DNA of 8,529 nucleotides from Chitinophagaceae bacterium (GTDB lineage Bacteria > Bacteroidota > Bacteroidia > Chitinophagales > Chitinophagaceae): NCBI GenBank assembly GCA_947378615.1, contig CANCKV010000110.1:1-8529 (forward strand), read 5' to 3'. Positions 5,347 through 8,529 of the stretch are shown piece by piece. Numbering within the stretch: position 1 is the first letter of the stretch; each line of letters begins with the position of its first letter. Both the position numbers and the translations under genes were made by a program. The notes under the pieces are model-generated. The model was not told the origin of the DNA. It saw only the letters and a list, made by a program, of their open reading frames with translations, and ran no database searches.

Positions 5347-8304
5347 TTAAAATGTAATGGTGAATGTTGTTCCAATATTTACAGCACTTGCCACTTCAAT
5401 ATTACCTCCAAGTGAAGTGATTTGTGAATGCACTAAATATAATCCAATCCCTTTACTGTTTGCAATGTTATGAAACCTTTGATATAAACCAAATATTCTA
5501 TCTTTTACCCTTTCGAAATCCATGCCAAGACCGTTGTCGGAAAAAATTAGTTTTGTTTTTCCATCTTTGTCAACGGTTGAAATGATTTGAATAATTGGGT
5601 GTCTGTCAGGATGTGCATATTTTATTGCATTAGTAATTAGATTCAAAAAAATACTTTCCATATATGCCCCGTTAAAGTGCACACAGGGAATTACTGAGAA
5701 GTCGGCTTCAATTTCTGTTTTTGTCTCTTGAATTGAACTTGCAATAGAGGATTTTATATTATGTAATACTTCTGCAAATCCTACCTCCTTCATAGGAAGG
5801 TGCTGATTCTCTTTAATTATTAGAATTTCAATTAAGTCGTCTAATGTATTACTTAAATGATTGGTTGATTTCTTAAAACCTTCAATAAGCGCAATTGTTC
5901 TTTGATCGTTAATCTTTTCAGTATTTATAATTTTTGCAATTGAAAGTAGATTAGTTAGAGGAGCCCTTAAATTGTGCGTTGTAATATAGCTGAACTGCTT
6001 TAACTCCTTATTATTCTGTAGCAACTCATTCAGCAGTTTTTCTCTTTCTTCATCAGCAATTTTTCTTTTTGTGATATCCCTTTGAATAGACACCCAATGT
6101 GTTGTTTCGCCATCTATATTTTTCAATGGAAATACTGAAACACTTGCCCAAAACGTGTCTCCATTTTTTTTGTAATTTATCACACGCATTTTGCCAGGCT
6201 GCTTATGATTGATTGCTTCCCGTATTTTATTTCTTTCATCTCTGTCAGTTAAAGGACCATTCAAAACACCCAATGTTTTCCCAACAATTTCTTCGGATGT
6301 ATAGCCTGTCATTTGTGTAAAGGCCTTATTCACAAACAATACAGGCAACCCTCCATCTTCCATTGGTTTTCCATCCCTAATAATGATTGCTTCTGAAGTG
6401 TTTGTAATGACAGTTTCCCATAATTTCAGTCTTTCTTCCTCGGTCTTTTTCTGTGTAATGTCTTGTATGGAACCAATCAGACTAATTACTTTTCCTTCCT
6501 CATTTTTAATAGGGAAACCCCTATCAAGAACCGTAATATATTCACCATCAGATTTTTTGAGTCTATATACATTTTGAAATTTATCTATTCTGCACTCAAT
6601 GATATCATCTCCACTTTGCATTACTCTTTGCAAATCATCAGGATGTATATTCCTAGCCCAATCATTGTTTTCTAAGTCCTGATAATTATAATTACTAAAC
6701 CCTAGAATACTTTGATAATTACTACTTAGGAACATGGTATTGTTTACCAAATCAGCCTCCCAAATAGCATCAGAAGTAGCAATAGTGGCATATTCATATC
6801 TTTTGTTACTTTTTTGAAGATCCTCCTCCACTTTTTTTCGTTCTGTAGTATCAGTGATAAAAGCACAATTCAATTCTAATTCTCCATACTTAATCATATT
6901 GGCATTCACCTCAACATCAATTATACGACCATCTTTCTTCTTTTTTTTAGTAATAAATGAAAGTTTCCCTACCTCTCTCAATTCTTGCCAATGAGAAGGC
7001 CATATTTCTGCATTAAATTCAGGATCAAAATCAAATATTTTCATCCCATTCAATTCGTCCCGATTGTAACCTAGTAAATCACAAAAAGAGTTGTTGAAAT
7101 CAAATAATGTGGCATCTTCCCGAATATAAATAATGGATGTAGCTGCATTTCTGAATGAAAAATCTATTAGTTTCAGTTGCTCTTCTGTTTTTAAATTCTC
7201 TGTAACATCTCTACAGATGCCTATCAATCCAATAACATTTCCTAAATCATCAAAAATGGGAACTTTTGAAACTAATATGTCAATCATTTCGCCATTTGTT
7301 TTCATCACATAGCCATGTTGGTCAATGATGGGAACTTTCTCATGAATTACTTTAATATCTTCATAATATCCATATTCCTTTTGAGGATTCTTAAATATTT
7401 CAATGTCCGTCTTTCCAATTGCATCCTTTTCAGACGCAACTTCCATGAACTCAACATCAAGTCTATTCGCCATTAACTTTCTTCCGTGGGCATCTTTAAC
7501 AAAAACTGAAACAGGCAAATTATCAATCAATGTTCTAAGCATAGAACGCTCTTTGGATAAAGCCCTTTCTGCTTTTTTCCGTTCGGTAATATCTTGAACA
7601 TAAGCACAAACAGTCACTTTGCTCCCATTAAACCCTGGTTCAGGTCTGCCATACCCCCTTACCCATTTAATTTCATCATTGTCAATAATACGATATTCAA
7701 TGTCCCAAGTTTTAAATTTTAATCCATCCCTAATTGATTGAAGTAAACGTTCTTTATCTTCAGGATGAACCCTATTAAATAATTGGCGATTATCAGCATT
7801 AATTATTTCTTTGTTAAAAGCAGGAAAAAAGGATTTCATCTCTTCATTTACAAAACCAAATTTAAAACTGCCATCTTCATAAACATGTACTTCAAAAATG
7901 ACTAAGGGAATATTATCAGTAAACCTTTTTAAAGTGGCTTCTTCTGACTTTTTCAATTGACTAGGATATGCATTTTCCTTCCCTTTTTTTGTTGAATTCA
8001 ATAATGTTGGTAAAGTAGTAGCTATTGCGACAGGTTTCACGTAAATAAGTGCATTGAATTCATTGTGACGATGACCAATTAGTTGAACACTTATAGTATC
8101 TAAATTGATTTCTAGTTCAAGTGGAAGGGATGAATTGAAAACCGAAGAAATAAAGTCTTTCAGTTTCTCGTTTGTTTTAGAATCCCATTTATGAAAAAAT
8201 ATGCTTCCCTTTTCAGGAAGAACTTCGTTAAATCCTGAAGTAGATGGGTAAGAAACTGAATTTACCGTTCCTGTTATATCTAATTCTATGACAGCAAGTT
8301 CCAT
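5347..8304 (-). CDS. Soluble multi-PAS sensor histidine kinase
   Basis: This 985-residue protein has no transmembrane segment or signal peptide and is probably cytoplasmic. Residues 1-110 form an unassigned region, possibly a degenerate PAS. Five PAS domains follow: about 125-247 (PAS_3 type, VHPEDKERLL, ends DITERKKAE), 250-373 (LIDNLPVSVFVKD, ends CRDVTEN), 376-493 (ends ITDTTERKK), 497-624 (PAS_3 type, IHPDDLQRV, ends IQDITQKK) and 626-749 (LOV-like, ends IQRDITKRK). A coiled stretch (750-770) leads to the HisKA helix with phospho-His777 in FSYITTHNLRAPLTNLL. The ATPase domain has the N box LNLITNAIKY (887-896), F box FGLYQRF (938-944), G1 DNGLG (923-927) and G2 KGIGL (951-955). The fifth PAS lacks the photoactive Cys of LOV domains (Leu678 in its place). 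The kinase has no receiver domain; its partner is the response regulator 10 bp downstream. The signal sensed is unknown. Confidence 0.95.
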   Translation of the reverse strand: MELAVIELDITGTVNSVSYPSTSGFNEVLPEKGSIFFHKWDSKTNEKLKDFISSVFNSSLPLELEINLDTISVQLIGHRHNEFNALIYVKPVAIATTLPTLLNSTKKGKENAYPSQLKKSEEATLKRFTDNIPLVIFEVHVYEDGSFKFGFVNEEMKSFFPAFNKEIINADNRQLFNRVHPEDKERLLQSIRDGLKFKTWDIEYRIIDNDEIKWVRGYGRPEPGFNGSKVTVCAYVQDITERKKAERALSKERSMLRTLIDNLPVSVFVKDAHGRKLMANRLDVEFMEVASEKDAIGKTDIEIFKNPQKEYGYYEDIKVIHEKVPIIDQHGYVMKTNGEMIDILVSKVPIFDDLGNVIGLIGICRDVTENLKTEEQLKLIDFSFRNAATSIIYIREDATLFDFNNSFCDLLGYNRDELNGMKIFDFDPEFNAEIWPSHWQELREVGKLSFITKKKKKDGRIIDVEVNANMIKYGELELNCAFITDTTERKKVEEDLQKSNKRYEYATIATSDAIWEADLVNNTMFLSSNYQSILGFSNYNYQDLENNDWARNIHPDDLQRVMQSGDDIIECRIDKFQNVYRLKKSDGEYITVLDRGFPIKNEEGKVISLIGSIQDITQKKTEEERLKLWETVITNTSEAIIIRDGKPMEDGGLPVLFVNKAFTQMTGYTSEEIVGKTLGVLNGPLTDRDERNKIREAINHKQPGKMRVINYKKNGDTFWASVSVFPLKNIDGETTHWVSIQRDITKRKIADEEREKLLNELLQNNKELKQFSYITTHNLRAPLTNLLSIAKIINTEKINDQRTIALIEGFKKSTNHLSNTLDDLIEILIIKENQHLPMKEVGFAEVLHNIKSSIASSIQETKTEIEADFSVIPCVHFNGAYMESIFLNLITNAIKYAHPDRHPIIQIISTVDKDGKTKLIFSDNGLGMDFERVKDRIFGLYQRFHNIANSKGIGLYLVHSQITSLGGNIEVASAVNIGTTFTITF

Positions 8305-8486
8305 ATTCTTAATTTATTAAGGGCGAATTGTACTAATTTGTAAAATTATTTCAAGTTTTGCTAACTTTTTATCGTTGATTAAAGTCAAAATTCTTTTGCC
8401 TGACAACTTAATATAAAAATAATACATTAAATTAATCCGTAAAAGTAACATTCTTTTAGATAAGAATAATTGTAAAAAAATTCCCT

Positions 8487-8529
8487 ATGAAAAGTTGCAT
8501 AAAATGCAAAAGTTGGTTTCACAACAAAA
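8487..8529 (+). CDS. Possible start of a small Cys-pair protein (truncated by window edge)
   Basis: An ATG at 8487 opens a frame reading MKSCIKCKSWFHNK up to the edge, only 14 codons. The CIKC pair near the N-terminus resembles the first half of a zinc-ribbon, and the gene would be divergent from the kinase. With so few codons this could be chance; no good promoter is visible before it. Confidence 0.25.
   Translation, partial: MKSCIKCKSWFHNK
8495..8509. repeat. Short inverted repeat TTGCAT-AAA-ATGCAA
   Basis: Two perfect 6-bp arms (8495-8500 and 8504-8509) are separated by AAA. It overlaps the possible reading frame starting at 8487. It could be an operator for a gene beyond the right edge, or simply chance. 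Confidence 0.35.

Larger units (their letters stand above)
8305..8529. other. Upstream region of the PAS kinase gene
   Basis: These 225 bases are AT-rich. A perfect inverted repeat CTTAAT-TT-ATTAAG (8308-8321) sits three bases upstream of the kinase ATG and could influence initiation, though AT-rich palindromes arise easily by chance. I found no convincing -33/-7 pair for the kinase. A second palindrome and a possible start codon are at the right edge. Confidence 0.45.

Noticed and set aside
6383..7597. Three plus-strand open frames inside the kinase gene
   Set aside because: They are antisense to continuous PAS-domain coding sequence and have no family features or start signals.

Overview
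The window is AT-rich DNA that most likely comes from a Bacteroidota chromosome, probably Chitinophagaceae or a close relative. The signs are: start codons without proper Shine-Dalgarno spacing, TAnnTTTG-type -7 promoter boxes, a lipoprotein with a short Bacteroidota-style signal peptide, a GntR regulator fused to a LacI-like sensor domain, and a soluble multi-PAS histidine kinase followed by a single-domain response regulator. The family placement is inferred from these features, not from a search.

Layout: (1) 1-380, minus strand, the N-terminal part of a lipoprotein cut by the left edge. (2) 391-707, a divergent intergenic region. (3) 708-2626, plus strand, a GntR/LacI-like regulator followed 29 bp later by a class IV PLP aminotransferase (PabC/IlvE fold). 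(4) 2627-2762, a convergent intergenic region with degenerate 7-bp repeats. (5) 2763-3535, minus strand, a stand-alone receiver protein followed by a stand-alone HPt protein. (6) 3536-3746, a divergent promoter region. (7) 3747-4773, plus strand, gatC and a LolD/MacB-type ABC ATPase. (8) 4774-4928, a convergent intergenic region made almost entirely of 7-bp repeats arranged as a long imperfect hairpin. (9) 4929-8304, minus strand, a 985-residue PAS-repeat histidine kinase followed by a CheY-like response regulator. (10) 8305-8529, the kinase upstream region, with a possible small CxxC protein starting at the right edge.

Working picture: two signalling modules on the minus strand (kinase plus response regulator, and receiver plus HPt) flank a plus-strand housekeeping pair (gatC and the ABC ATPase). 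The kinase has no receiver of its own. The receiver/HPt pair looks like the detached C-terminal half of a hybrid kinase, so the two modules could form one phosphorelay. That is inference; the genes are not in one operon. No output regulator with a DNA-binding domain is visible for either module. The GntR regulator probably responds to a small ligand and may control its own operon with the aminotransferase.

I see no tRNA, rRNA, transposase, CRISPR array or phage gene. The most distinctive non-coding signal is the directional 7-bp repeat (AGTTAT-type) found just after three of the four stop codons at the two convergent junctions. Most genes are ordinary Bacteroidota families, and I did not find clear evidence of a wholly new system.
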